Shown piece after piece: positions 18,453 to 27,195 of a stretch of DNA of 64,000 nucleotides (position 1 is its first letter; every line of letters begins with the position of its first letter). Below the pieces are notes generated by a model. It saw only the letters and a program-made list of their open reading frames with translations, had not been told where the DNA came from and searched no databases. Source of the stretch: Pseudahrensia aquimaris (GTDB taxonomy: Bacteria; Pseudomonadota; Alphaproteobacteria; Rhizobiales; Rhizobiaceae); contig NZ_JBHTJV010000002.1 in assembly GCF_042676045.1 (NCBI RefSeq), positions 62,001 to 126,000 on the forward strand, written 5' to 3'. A program made the translations under genes and the position numbers.

Positions 18453-18958
18453 CAGCGTGTGCCTCCAAAACCGGTGGCGCCATAGCTGCGGCCCGTGCGC
18501 TGCGCCGCGGTCAGCACCGCATCAATGATCGGCTCATAACCTGTGCAGCGGCACAGATTGCCTCCAAGCGCCTCTATCACCTCGCCTCGGCTGGGATTTG
18601 GATTTGTGTCGAGCAAAGCCTTTGCCGCCATCAACATGCCTGACGTGCAATATCCGCATTGGGCTGCGAAATGCTCCATGAATGCCTCCTGCAAAGGATG
18701 CAGATCGGGGCCGTTCTGCAACCCGCCTGTCGTACTGATGGATTTGCCCTCGACGCTTTCAGCAAGCGTGAGGCAGGACAATTGGCTTTTGCCGTCGATG
18801 ATGACCGTGCAAGCGCCACATCCGCCCTGGCCGCAGCCGTATTTTGGCGACAGATCGCCCGCGCCGCGCCGCAGAACTTCCAATAGGTTGGCTCCGCCAT
18901 CGACAAACAAGGCGGTTTCGCGGCCATTCAGGGTAAACCGGACTGGAACTTTGGCCAT
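18452..18958 (-). CDS. Molybdenum hydroxylase 2Fe-2S small subunit (CoxS-like)
   Basis: The 168-residue protein carries both iron-sulfur clusters of the family. The plant-type ferredoxin cluster has Cys42, Cys47, Cys50 and Cys62 (CGQGGCGAC...C). The helical-domain cluster has Cys101 and Cys104 (CGYC) and Cys136 and Cys138 (CRC). It passes electrons from the molybdenum site to the FAD subunit. It sits between the FAD subunit gene (3 bases upstream) and the large subunit gene (1-base overlap), giving the order M-S-L of cox operons. Confidence 0.93.
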   Translation of the reverse strand: MAKVPVRFTLNGRETALFVDGGANLLEVLRRGAGDLSPKYGCGQGGCGACTVIIDGKSQLSCLTLAESVEGKSISTTGGLQNGPDLHPLQEAFMEHFAAQCGYCTSGMLMAAKALLDTNPNPSRGEVIEALGGNLCRCTGYEPIIDAVLTAAQRTGRSYGATGFGGTR

Positions 18959-18961
18959 CGT

Positions 18962-19759
18962 CTAGCCCTCCTCTTTCAACAAAAGCCGCCGCAGATGGAC
19001 GGGCGCCACTTCACTGCGATACCAGCCGGAGGCAATGGGATCGTCCGGCGGCTGAAAATCGCTGCGCAACGCATCCAGCGCGGGCTTAATGCTCATTGCA
19101 TCAAGCGACACGCCCTCAAGCGCCCGCTCGACATTCTTTGCACGCAACGGCGTGGTGCCCATGGCGCCAAACGCAATGCGCGGGCTTGAGAGACGGCCAG
19201 CCGACTGATTGAGACAGGCGGCAATCGACATTATGGAGACGCCCTTTGGTTTGATGCGGGTAACCTTGCGAAACCGGAAATCGACACCGCTGGGTTGAGC
19301 AATCGTTACCCCGGTCACCAAGCCTCGAAACGAGTCGCGCCCGACGAGAAAGGCTTCCAATTCTTGTTCCCCGCCCCCTGCGATTTGAACCTTCGCATCC
19401 AGCGCCAAGAGCGCGACGGCAAAGTCGCCATACGGGTGGTGGGCAAACAGATTTCCGCCAACGGTTGCCATGTTGCGAATGGCAGGGCCGCCGACAGCGC
19501 GTGCGGCTGGCGCGAGCAAGGCGACATCCGGCGAGCTGATGACTTCCGCCATCGTGACTGCTGCACCAATTTCTATGCGGTCACCGGACCGCGTGATGCG
19601 GGCCAGAGCGGGATCGGTGGCCCGCACGATGCGTTCGCCTGACAATCGGCCATAATTGACCGCGTTCATGACGATTGTGCCGCCAGCGAGATAGACCGCA
19701 TCATTGCGCAATGCAGCCGATGCCTCTTGTGCATTGGGGAAAGTTTCAACGGCGATCAT
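18962..19759 (-). CDS. Molybdenum hydroxylase FAD-binding medium subunit (CoxM-like)
   Basis: The 265-residue protein has the FAD-binding motifs of the family: LAGGT (24-28), the ATVGGNLFAHHPYGD region around 98-112, and the C-terminal CO dehydrogenase flavoprotein domain (FRFRKVTRIKPKGVSIMSIA). It accepts electrons from the iron-sulfur subunit. The start codon overlaps the upstream SRPBCC gene by 4 bases (ATGA). The substrate of the holoenzyme is unknown; the large subunit motif AMRGFG is closer to xanthine dehydrogenase-like enzymes than to the AYRCSFR loop of true CO dehydrogenase. Confidence 0.9.
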   Translation of the reverse strand: MIAVETFPNAQEASAALRNDAVYLAGGTIVMNAVNYGRLSGERIVRATDPALARITRSGDRIEIGAAVTMAEVISSPDVALLAPAARAVGGPAIRNMATVGGNLFAHHPYGDFAVALLALDAKVQIAGGGEQELEAFLVGRDSFRGLVTGVTIAQPSGVDFRFRKVTRIKPKGVSIMSIAACLNQSAGRLSSPRIAFGAMGTTPLRAKNVERALEGVSLDAMSIKPALDALRSDFQPPDDPIASGWYRSEVAPVHLRRLLLKEEG

Positions 19760-20217
19760 GCTGCATGTCCTTCACTCGTTTGGTTGTCGAGGTGGGCTCG
19801 GATGGCTTCAAATCCGGCACCGTAAATTCCCTCGCCGACTAGCTCGGATAGCTCCGCTTCCCGTCCCGCTGGCGTGTCAAAGCGGCTTTCCCAGTGCCAG
19901 AAAGTGGCGTCTTCATCCGTGACCGGAAGCAGGCGAACGTGTGAGACGTAGTTGAAAAGTGGAACTGGCGTGTCGAGCAGGCAGTAGGAATAGCTCTGTT
20001 CCATGTCCGACAAGGTCAAAAGCTGTTCGCGCAATTCCGAGCCGTCTTCCAGACGGAAGCGGCGCACACAACCGACGCGGTCGGCATCTTCACCGCGCTC
20101 GATCCGACTGGAGGCAATGGCTGGATGCCACCATTCGTGTCCGTTGAAGTCTCGGATGACTTCCCAGACGGCATCAACCGGATGCTGTAGAATCGTTGAT
20201 CGGGATACCTTTACCAC
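19756..20217 (-). CDS. SRPBCC-fold (START-like) protein, copy 2
   Basis: The 153-residue protein has a START/Bet v 1-like fold pattern: VVKVSRSTILQHPVDAVWEVIRDFNGHEWWHP near the N-terminus, and a long C-terminal helix region (LVGEGIYGAGFEAIRAHL). The GTG start at 20217 has GGAGG 8 bases upstream, formed by the end of the neighbouring gene. It is clearly paralogous to the next gene upstream (shared RDFNG...WHP, SRIE, IGC/VGC, REQL). The fold binds hydrophobic ligands or quinones. CoxG of cox clusters is an SRPBCC protein too, but these lack its C-terminal membrane anchor. Confidence 0.82.
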   Translation of the reverse strand: MVKVSRSTILQHPVDAVWEVIRDFNGHEWWHPAIASSRIERGEDADRVGCVRRFRLEDGSELREQLLTLSDMEQSYSYCLLDTPVPLFNYVSHVRLLPVTDEDATFWHWESRFDTPAGREAELSELVGEGIYGAGFEAIRAHLDNQTSEGHAA

Positions 20218-20221
20218 GCCA

Positions 20222-20659
20222 TCACCCTCCAAAATGGCGTTTGAGGGCGTCGAAGCCGGTTTGGAACACATTGCCGCCGATGCCGGACACAAGATCGGCT
20301 TCATCGTCTGCCTTGCATTCGAATTCCGCCGACCACTCAGCGAAGCAGCGCTCGCCATCGGTCACTGGCGTCAGGCGCACCGTCGCCAGATAGTCCCAAA
20401 GCGGCATGGGCCCATCGAGCATGGAGTAGGAAAAGAACAAATCGTAGTCTGACAAGCCAACAAGTTGCTCACGGATGTTGTCGCCGTTTTGCAGGTTGAA
20501 ATTGCGGATGCAGCCAATCTTGTCGGCGGGAAGCGCATCTTCAATCCGGCTGTCGCGGATGCGGGGATGCCAGTTTGGCAGCCCGTTGAAGTCTCGCACC
20601 CGTTCCCACACTTTGGTGGCTGGAGCATTGATCACGCTGGACACATAAACACGGGCCAT
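20222..20659 (-). CDS. SRPBCC-fold (START-like) protein, copy 1
   Basis: The 145-residue protein begins MARVYVSSVINAPATKVWERVRDFNGLPNWHP and follows the SRPBCC/polyketide-cyclase-2 pattern to the end. Its ATG overlaps the stop codon of the giant flotillin gene by one base (TGATG), and its stop is 4 bases before the second copy. Tandem duplication with divergence suggests a heterodimer or two ligands. Possible roles are hydrophobic substrate or quinone carriage for the adjoining molybdenum hydroxylase; this is inferred from position. Confidence 0.82.
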   Translation of the reverse strand: MARVYVSSVINAPATKVWERVRDFNGLPNWHPRIRDSRIEDALPADKIGCIRNFNLQNGDNIREQLVGLSDYDLFFSYSMLDGPMPLWDYLATVRLTPVTDGERCFAEWSAEFECKADDEADLVSGIGGNVFQTGFDALKRHFGG

Positions 20660-23600
20660 CAGGACGCATCCTTCCCGGCGGGCTTGCCACCGTCGCCGTC
20701 ACCTTTGAGCTTTTTGGCTTCCGAGACCGCACGCGTCATGTCGCTTGCATCGCGGAAGATGGTGGAGCGTGAGATGTTTGATCCGTCCAGGCCAATGTCT
20801 GAAAGCAGACTGTCGACCATGGGCGCTTGCACGCGGTAGCGCAGGGCAGAGTTCATGACTTCGTCCGTTGGGCTGCCGCCACCGCCACCACCGTTCATGC
20901 CGCCGCCGCCACCGCCGCCATTGGCCCAATCGAGGCCGGCGGTGCCGGAGCCACCAAGTTGCATGATCTTGATGTCGTTGATTTTCTCCAGCGGTTTGAC
21001 GGAGGCGGAGACGATGCCTTCCACATGCTCCAGCATTTTGCGCTTGAAGAGTGAGTGGCGTGCCTCGTCTGTGAGAACATTTTCGGCCTCGTTGATAAGT
21101 TTTTGAGCCTCCGCTTCGACGGCGGCGCGAACCTTCTCGGCTTCAGCGGCGATGCGTTTCTCCGCTGCTTGTTTTTCAGCCAAAGTCACATCGACAGTCT
21201 TGCGACGCTCGGCGATTTCCCGCTCGCCAGCCGTTTTGGCCTTCTCAGCGGCCTCAATGGCCTTTGCGCGGGCGATCTCGGACTCAGCAGCAGCGGCACT
21301 CTTATCAAGCGACTTGCGGTAGAGTTCGATGGCCTTGTCCATCTCGGCGCTCTCCACCGTTTTCTCGCGTTCCACCTCGCGGCGACGGCGCTCTGTTTGA
21401 TGGTTGATGCGTGCCTCGTCGAGGCCGAGTTCCGACGAGATTTGCGCCCGTTCGACCTCTTCCTTGGAAGCGATTTCAGCCTCCCGCAGGGCTTGGACCC
21501 GGGCAATTTCCAGCTGCTCGATTGAACGCTTGCGCTCGATGCGCACAGCTTCCAATTCCTGCTCTGCCTTGATGCGATGGGCGTCGACGACCTTCTGCTT
21601 GGCAACACGAGCCGCTTCGACGGCCTCGTCGGCAGCAATTTGTGCTGCGTCGACGGCCTTGTTGCGCTGGATCTCCAGAGCGCGGATTTTCTCGTCGCGT
21701 GCGATTTTCTCTTGGGTTGTCTCCTGTTCTTTCTCGATGCGCATGCCATCGACCAAGCGGCGTGAGGAGATTTCAGCGCTTTCGATGGCTTCGTTCTTCT
21801 CAATCTCGCGGGAGCGGATTTCCGCTTCCTTCTCGATTTCCTTGGCTTTGGTTTTCGCCTCTTCCTCTATGCGGCGCGAAGCGACCTCTTCTTGTGCCGC
21901 AATGCTGGCTGCATCGACGGTGCGGTTGCGTGCAATTTCGCGCTCGCGCAGGTCTTGCTCGTAAGCGATCCGCTCTGCTGCAACTTTCTTCTCCTTGGCG
22001 ATTCGGGCGGCCTCTGTGGATTCCTCGGCGGCCAGTTCCGCTTCGCGCACGGCTTTCTCGCGGGCGACATCGCGCTCGCGCGTCGCTTCTTCCTTCTCGA
22101 TGCGTTGAACCGCCAGCTTCTTCTCCTGGGCGATACGGGCAGCTTCCACGCTTTCGGTGGAGGCCACTTCGGCTTCCTGAATTGCCTGGTTGCGGGCAAT
22201 TTCGAGTTCGCGTGTGGCTTTTTCGAAGGCGATTTGCTCGGCCGCTGTCGCTCTTTCCTGGGCAATGCGCTTGGCCTGTGTTGCCTCGCGTGCCGCGATT
22301 TCTGCAGCGTCCAATGCTGCCTTGCGGGAGACTTCGCGATCGTCCGTCTCTTCGCGCGATGCAATGCGTTCGAAGGTGATTTGTTTCTCCTGCGCGATGC
22401 GGGATTTCTCGACGCTTTCGCGGGCTGCAATTTCGGCTTCCTCGACAGCCTTGTTGCGCGAGATTTCGAGCGCGCGGATGCGCTCTTCCTGCGCGATGCG
22501 TGTTGCGTCGGTGGACTCGCGCGCTGATATTTGAGCGGCTTCGAGCACTTTCTGGCGCTCGATTTCCAACGCCCGTGTTTCCTGTTCGGACGCGATGCGC
22601 TGTGCAGCCAGCGCTTTTTCACGAGCGATGCGAGCGGCTTCTGTTGCCTCTTGAGAGGCAATTTCAGCCTCCTCAAGGACCTTCTGACGCTCAATCTCAA
22701 GCTGACGCACCGATTTATCGGAAGCGATACGCTCGGATGAAATCACTTGCTCCTGTGCGATGCGCAGTTTTTCAGATGCCTCACGCGCTTCAATCTCGGC
22801 CTGTTGCACGGCCAGGTTGCGGGCGATCTCGCGTTGCTGGGTGTTTTGCTCAAGTTCGATGCGTGCTTCGGTCACGGAACGCTCTTGCGAAATGCGTGCC
22901 TTTTCGATTTTTTCGCGCGCCTCAATGTCGGCTGCGTCGAGGCTGCGCTGTTTTTCGATTTCCCGTGCCTGCTGTTCCTGCTCCTTTGAGATTCGCGCCT
23001 CAGTGATCACTCTCTCTTGTGCGATGCGGGCTTTCTCGATGGCCTCTTTCGCCGTGATTTCGGCAGCATCGGTCATCTGCCGCGTCTTGATGCGTTCTTC
23101 AGTGAGGTTTTTCTCTTGAGTGATGCGCGCCTTTTCCAGTTGTTCCTTGGTGACGATCTCAGCCTCTTCCACCACTTTTTGCCGTTCGATTTCCATTTGG
23201 CGAATGTCGCGCTCGGACTCGATGCGGGCTTCTGAAATCTGGCGATCGTTTTCAATCCTTGCACGCTCGATCGCCTCGCGGCTTTCGATGCTCGCACGTT
23301 CGGAGGCTGCCTCCTGCTCAGCGCGTTCTCGTACGAGTTCTGCGCGTTGGCGGGCACGGCGGAATTCAACTTCGCGCTCCTGTTCCAAACGCGCTTCTTC
23401 GCTTTCGCGCTCAATCTGCAGCGCCTGCTTTTCCGCTTCCAGATTGCGAGCGCGGATGAGGATCATGGAGTCCTGCTCAATGTCGTTGCGCAGTTTGCGG
23501 CGGTTCTCGATGCTTTCGATCACCGTGGTAAGACCTTCGGCGTCAAACGTGTTGGAGGGATTGAAGTATTCAATATCTGTCTGGTCGATATCGGTGATCG

Positions 23601-24141
23601 CAACAGACTCAAGTTCGAGACCGTTTTTGTCCAAACCCTCCTGGGCGGCTTCGCGCACGCGACGCACGTATTCTCCGCGCTGCTCATGCAATTCGTGCAT
23701 GGACATTTCAGAAGCGACCGAGCGCAAGGCGGACACAAATTTACCAGCCAAGAGCGAATGGATGCGTTCCGGCTCCAGCGTCCGTCGTCCCAGCGTTGCG
23801 GCCGCCAGCGAGACGGAGCTTCTGTCCTGCGCGACGCGCACATAAAACTCTGCATCCACGTCAACGCGCATGCGGTCTTTGGTGATCAGCGCCTCTTCGC
23901 GTTCGCGGGTCACTCCCAGCGGCAGAGTGTTGAGGGAGACGGGTGTGATGTCGTGGATGATCGGCCAGACGAAGGCACCGCCATCGATCACGACTTTCTC
24001 ACCCAGAAAACCGGTTCGCACAAAAGCGACCTCTTTGGTCGACCGGCGGTAGAGCCAGTTCATCACCCAATAGAGAATGAAGATGACGATGACGGCTGCG
24101 ATGAGCCACAACACCAATTGTCCGATCAATTCTCCAGTCAT
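20659..24141 (-). CDS. Giant flotillin-like SPFH protein with a 660-residue hendecad stalk
   Basis: The 1160-residue protein starts with one membrane helix (about 6-30), followed by an SPFH/band-7 domain (about 35-215). Residues 284-943 are 60 consecutive 11-residue repeats of the form [E/R]-I-A-x-E-x-x-x-x-x-A with no break in register. They are mostly arranged as 44-residue groups of four types. A further charged helix leads to a flotillin C-terminal segment (ENVLTDEARHSLFKRKMLEH), a glycine-rich linker and a short C-terminal domain. Usual flotillins have a far shorter stalk. If fully helical the repeat would span near 100 nm. The ATG follows GGGAGG. Flotillins form membrane-attached oligomeric cages or scaffolds; the role in this catabolic operon is unknown. 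Confidence 0.9.
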   Translation of the reverse strand: MTGELIGQLVLWLIAAVIVIFILYWVMNWLYRRSTKEVAFVRTGFLGEKVVIDGGAFVWPIIHDITPVSLNTLPLGVTREREEALITKDRMRVDVDAEFYVRVAQDRSSVSLAAATLGRRTLEPERIHSLLAGKFVSALRSVASEMSMHELHEQRGEYVRRVREAAQEGLDKNGLELESVAITDIDQTDIEYFNPSNTFDAEGLTTVIESIENRRKLRNDIEQDSMILIRARNLEAEKQALQIERESEEARLEQEREVEFRRARQRAELVRERAEQEAASERASIESREAIERARIENDRQISEARIESERDIRQMEIERQKVVEEAEIVTKEQLEKARITQEKNLTEERIKTRQMTDAAEITAKEAIEKARIAQERVITEARISKEQEQQAREIEKQRSLDAADIEAREKIEKARISQERSVTEARIELEQNTQQREIARNLAVQQAEIEAREASEKLRIAQEQVISSERIASDKSVRQLEIERQKVLEEAEIASQEATEAARIAREKALAAQRIASEQETRALEIERQKVLEAAQISARESTDATRIAQEERIRALEISRNKAVEEAEIAARESVEKSRIAQEKQITFERIASREETDDREVSRKAALDAAEIAAREATQAKRIAQERATAAEQIAFEKATRELEIARNQAIQEAEVASTESVEAARIAQEKKLAVQRIEKEEATRERDVAREKAVREAELAAEESTEAARIAKEKKVAAERIAYEQDLREREIARNRTVDAASIAAQEEVASRRIEEEAKTKAKEIEKEAEIRSREIEKNEAIESAEISSRRLVDGMRIEKEQETTQEKIARDEKIRALEIQRNKAVDAAQIAADEAVEAARVAKQKVVDAHRIKAEQELEAVRIERKRSIEQLEIARVQALREAEIASKEEVERAQISSELGLDEARINHQTERRRREVEREKTVESAEMDKAIELYRKSLDKSAAAAESEIARAKAIEAAEKAKTAGEREIAERRKTVDVTLAEKQAAEKRIAAEAEKVRAAVEAEAQKLINEAENVLTDEARHSLFKRKMLEHVEGIVSASVKPLEKINDIKIMQLGGSGTAGLDWANGGGGGGGMNGGGGGGSPTDEVMNSALRYRVQAPMVDSLLSDIGLDGSNISRSTIFRDASDMTRAVSEAKKLKGDGDGGKPAGKDAS
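21313..23292 (-). repeat. 60 tandem 33-bp (11-codon) coding repeats in the flotillin stalk
   Basis: Each unit encodes one hendecad. Units fall into four recurring types: EI.R.KAVEEA, EIA..E.VE.A, RIAQEK..... and RIA.E.........; the four-unit cycle is 44 residues (132 bp), with a few three-unit cycles. Codon usage varies between copies, so the repeat is conserved at protein level more than at DNA level. Confidence 0.9.
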
Positions 24142-24189
24142 TTCATTTCCTCCCGGCCTTTTCGGCCTCTCTTCGTTCCCGCAGTCGGC

Positions 24190-25020
24190 TCAGTTTTTGA
24201 TGCTGATCTGCTTGAATTTCTTTGTCTGTTCGGTCAGCGCGATTTCCGTCGGCAGACGCTCCATTGAAGAAGCGCCATAGAAGCCGTGGCAGTGTTTCGT
24301 GTTCCGCAGGACAAATTCGGCGTCGTCCGGCATTGCCACGGGGCCGCCATGCACCAGCACGATGGCATCAGGGCTCACGTCCAAAGCGGCCTGTGCGTAT
24401 TCGTCGGTCAGCCGTGGGGCGTCTTGCAATGTAACGCCGGTCTCCGCGCCGATGGAGCCGCCCGTCGTCAAGCCCAGATGCACGACGATGATGTCGGCAC
24501 CAGCCTTGGCCATTGCAGTCGCGTTGTCGGTGGAAAAAACGTAAGGCGTGGTGAGCAGGTCTTTGCCAGCTGCCATCTCGATCATGTCGACCTCAAGACC
24601 GTAAGACATGCCCGTCTCTTCCAGATTGGCCCGGAATGTGCCGTCGATCAGGCCCACGGTTGGAAAGTTCTGCACGCCGGAGAAGCCAGCCGCTTTCACC
24701 TCGTCCAGAAACTTGTCCATCAGTCTGAAGGGGTCAGAGGCACAAACGCCGGCCAGAACGGGCGTGTTCTTCACCACTGGCAGCACTTCGCCCGCCATTT
24801 CCATCACGACGCTGTTGGCATCGCCGTAAGGCATCAGACCAGCCAACGAGCCGCGACCTGCCATGCGGTAGCGGCCAGAATTGTAGATGACGATGAGGTC
24901 AATGCCGCCTGCTTCTTCGCATTTTGCGGAAAGTCCCGTGCCGGCACCGCCGCCAATGATTGGCTCTCCGGCATCGCGCATGGCGCGGTATCGTTTCATG
25001 AGTTGGGAACGGTCGTGCAT
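24190..25020 (-). CDS. TIM-barrel 'PEP hydrolase' family protein (Tm-1 C-terminal-domain type)
   Basis: The 276-residue protein has the pattern of the family named phosphoenolpyruvate hydrolase-like: GEPIIGGGAGTGLSAKCEEAGGIDLIVIYNSGRYRM at the start, then ASDPF, GVQNFPTVGLIDG, VFSTDNATAMAKAGADIIVVHLGLTTGG and VHGGP. In plant and fungal Tm-1 proteins this domain follows a UPF0261 domain in one chain. Here the UPF0261 domain is in the gene immediately upstream (3 bases away). The enzymatic reaction of bacterial members is poorly established. Confidence 0.85.
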   Translation of the reverse strand: MHDRSQLMKRYRAMRDAGEPIIGGGAGTGLSAKCEEAGGIDLIVIYNSGRYRMAGRGSLAGLMPYGDANSVVMEMAGEVLPVVKNTPVLAGVCASDPFRLMDKFLDEVKAAGFSGVQNFPTVGLIDGTFRANLEETGMSYGLEVDMIEMAAGKDLLTTPYVFSTDNATAMAKAGADIIVVHLGLTTGGSIGAETGVTLQDAPRLTDEYAQAALDVSPDAIVLVHGGPVAMPDDAEFVLRNTKHCHGFYGASSMERLPTEIALTEQTKKFKQISIKN

Positions 25021-25023
25021 GGA

Positions 25024-27195
25024 TCAACTGGCCTTCATGGTTCTGGAGCCGAAAAGTCCACGGAAAGTGGTGATCACTTTCTCGGTGAATTCGGCATCGT
25101 TGATGTTGTGGGGAACGCGGATCAACTGGCGGTTTGAAGTCTGGCGCACAGTCTCTTCCAGCGCGGCGAACAGGGCTTTTCGCGCGCTGGGATCGTCAAA
25201 GGGTTGGCCCTGCGCATCCAATGCGGACACGCCACCTTCCGGCAGGAAGAAGCGCACCGGCCCGGTCATTTCGTTCAGCCGCTCGCCAATCCAGCGGCCC
25301 ATTGCGGTGTTCTCTTCCGGTGTCGTTCGCATGAGCGTGACTTGCGGATTGTGTTCGTAGAAAAGCCGGTCTGCATACTTCGCAGGCACCGTGTCCCGCG
25401 CGCCAAAATTGACCATGTCGAGCGCGCCGCACGCGCCGATATAGGGCAATCCAGCCCGAATTGACGCGCCGAAGCGGTCCTCGTTGGCTGCAAAGACGCC
25501 GCCAAACATCATGTCGCATACTTCCGTGGTGGTGAGGTCAAGCACGCCGGCCAGCATGCCGGAATCCAGCAGCTTCTCCATGGAGCGCCCACCAGTTCCT
25601 GTGGCGTGAAAGACGAGGCAGTCGTAGTCTTCATCAAGGGCGGCTGTGATCTGCTGCACGCACGGTGTTGTCACGCCAAACATGGTCAGGCCAATAGCGG
25701 GCTTGTCGACCACATCATTTGCGGCACTCATTCGTGCTTTGACCATGCCGGCTATGGCTTGTGCGCCATTCGTCAGCACTTGGCGGGTGATGGAATTAAT
25801 CCCCTGAACATCGGCAACGGAATGCAGCATCAGAATGTCGGACGGGCCTACATATTGCTCCACATTGCCGGAAGCGACGGTGGAGATCATCACTTTAGGC
25901 ACGCCGACGGGCAGGACGCGCATGGCAGGCGTTGCGAGAGCCGTGCCGCCTGAACCTCCTGCGGAAATGATGCCGGCCACGTTATTCTGTGCGGCCATCC
26001 AGCGCTCAAAGGCTTGCGTCATGCCCGAAACAGCGGTGCCGCGGTCGCCCGTAAAGACGCCGGATGTGCCGCGCGGATGGAAGGCGGCGATGGAATGCGG
26101 CGGAACATCGGCGCCAGACGGTTTGCCTGATGTGGACAGATCCACGAGTTGGACGTTCAGCCCCTGTGCTTTCACCAGATCGCGGATGAAGCGAAGTTCC
26201 GCGCCTTTTGTGTCCAGCGTTCCGACGATGAGAACACGGGTGCCTTTGCCTTGGATGCGGGCCGACAAGGGTTGGAGCTTCGTCTTCGAAGCTGCCGAAG
26301 CCACATCGGTCATGGTGCGGGCTGCGCCTTCAATCACCCGAACGGGAACAGCAGCGCTCCAGCGCGTTGGCACGCGGGGGTTGGAAACAAAGACCTTCTG
26401 CGGCCCTTTGGTGTCAGATTGCCCTGAGGCTGGTTTTTCGTCCGAGCGGGGATCGGGCGTTTCGTCATGAGCATGACGGCCAACCCCGAGCAGCGCCTGC
26501 TGAAGATCACGATCAGCGGCCAGCACACCCGCTTCCATAACGCGGTTGATGCGTCCATTGACCATTATTGCAACTTGTTCCGAGACTGACGTTGCGACGC
26601 CAATATTCTGCTCAATCACGAGAACGTCGATATCGCCCTCTTGGCCAAGACGGATGAGCATATCGGCAACCAGATCGACGATCACGGGCGCAAGACCCTC
26701 GGTCGGTTCGTCCATCACCAGCAGCTTCGGATTGAGCAGGAGTGCGCGGGAAATCGCCAGCATTTGCTGCTCACCACCCGAAAGTTGCCCGCCGCCATTG
26801 TTGCGCCGTTCGGCCAGCCGGGGGAATGTCGAATAGATGCGCTCGATGCTCCACGCCTCGCCGGAGCGGCTCACCAATTTAAGATGTTCGTCGACTGTCA
26901 GCGAGGGCCACAGTCGGCGGCCTTGAGGAACGTAGCCGATGCCTGCCCGCGCACGCTCTGCGGATGTTTTGCCTGCCAGAGATTGCCCCGCAAAGGAGAT
27001 CGAACCACCTGAGATCGGCACCATGCCCATGATGGCTTGGCACAGGGTGGTTTTGCCCATGCCGTTTCGACCAACAACGGAAAGGACGCCGTGGTGAAGG
27101 GTCAGGTCTACGCCTTGCAGGGCGTGGCTTTGGCCGTAATAGACGTTGAGGTCTTTAACCTCGAGAATGGGGGAGGCGGAGCGGGCGTCAGTCAT
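25024..27195 (-). CDS. LivF-type ABC ATPase fused to a Tm-1-like (UPF0261) domain
   Basis: Counting from a GTG at 27201, residues 1-240 are a LivF-type ATPase: Walker A GRNGMGKTT (44-52), Q-loop VPQGRR, signature LSGGEQ (140-145), Walker B LLVMDEPTEG. After a charged linker (about 245-318) comes a full Tm-1-like/UPF0261 domain starting VLIVGTLDTKG (323-333), with GGSGGTAL, VPKVMISTVASGN and HATGTGGRSME. I prefer the ATG at 27195, 6 bases after GGGGG. The gene overlaps livG by 8 bases. The fusion ties ATP-driven uptake to a domain whose partner TIM barrel is the next gene. Related fusions probably exist in other proteobacteria. Confidence 0.88.
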   Translation of the reverse strand: MTDARSASPILEVKDLNVYYGQSHALQGVDLTLHHGVLSVVGRNGMGKTTLCQAIMGMVPISGGSISFAGQSLAGKTSAERARAGIGYVPQGRRLWPSLTVDEHLKLVSRSGEAWSIERIYSTFPRLAERRNNGGGQLSGGEQQMLAISRALLLNPKLLVMDEPTEGLAPVIVDLVADMLIRLGQEGDIDVLVIEQNIGVATSVSEQVAIMVNGRINRVMEAGVLAADRDLQQALLGVGRHAHDETPDPRSDEKPASGQSDTKGPQKVFVSNPRVPTRWSAAVPVRVIEGAARTMTDVASAASKTKLQPLSARIQGKGTRVLIVGTLDTKGAELRFIRDLVKAQGLNVQLVDLSTSGKPSGADVPPHSIAAFHPRGTSGVFTGDRGTAVSGMTQAFERWMAAQNNVAGIISAGGSGGTALATPAMRVLPVGVPKVMISTVASGNVEQYVGPSDILMLHSVADVQGINSITRQVLTNGAQAIAGMVKARMSAANDVVDKPAIGLTMFGVTTPCVQQITAALDEDYDCLVFHATGTGGRSMEKLLDSGMLAGVLDLTTTEVCDMMFGGVFAANEDRFGASIRAGLPYIGACGALDMVNFGARDTVPAKYADRLFYEHNPQVTLMRTTPEENTAMGRWIGERLNEMTGPVRFFLPEGGVSALDAQGQPFDDPSARKALFAALEETVRQTSNRQLIRVPHNINDAEFTEKVITTFRGLFGSRTMKAS

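Noticed and set aside
15481..19759. Aerobic CO dehydrogenase (carboxydotrophy)
   Set aside because: The subunit order and CoxD/E-like genes fit, but the large subunit has AMRGFG where form I CoxL has AYRCSFR, so oxidation of CO is not supported.
21313..23292. Dense 33-base periodic DNA that could suggest a CRISPR array or satellite repeat
   Set aside because: The period is 11 codons of an open reading frame, units are diverged at the DNA level, and there are no spacers; it is the coiled-coil stalk of the flotillin-like protein.
23347..24267. Long plus-strand open frame (about 300 codons) opposite the flotillin gene
   Set aside because: It is antisense to a strongly supported gene and has no family-like sequence or ribosome binding site; low stop density comes from the repetitive GC-rich template. 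The same holds for other long plus-strand frames at 21.0-23.8 kb.
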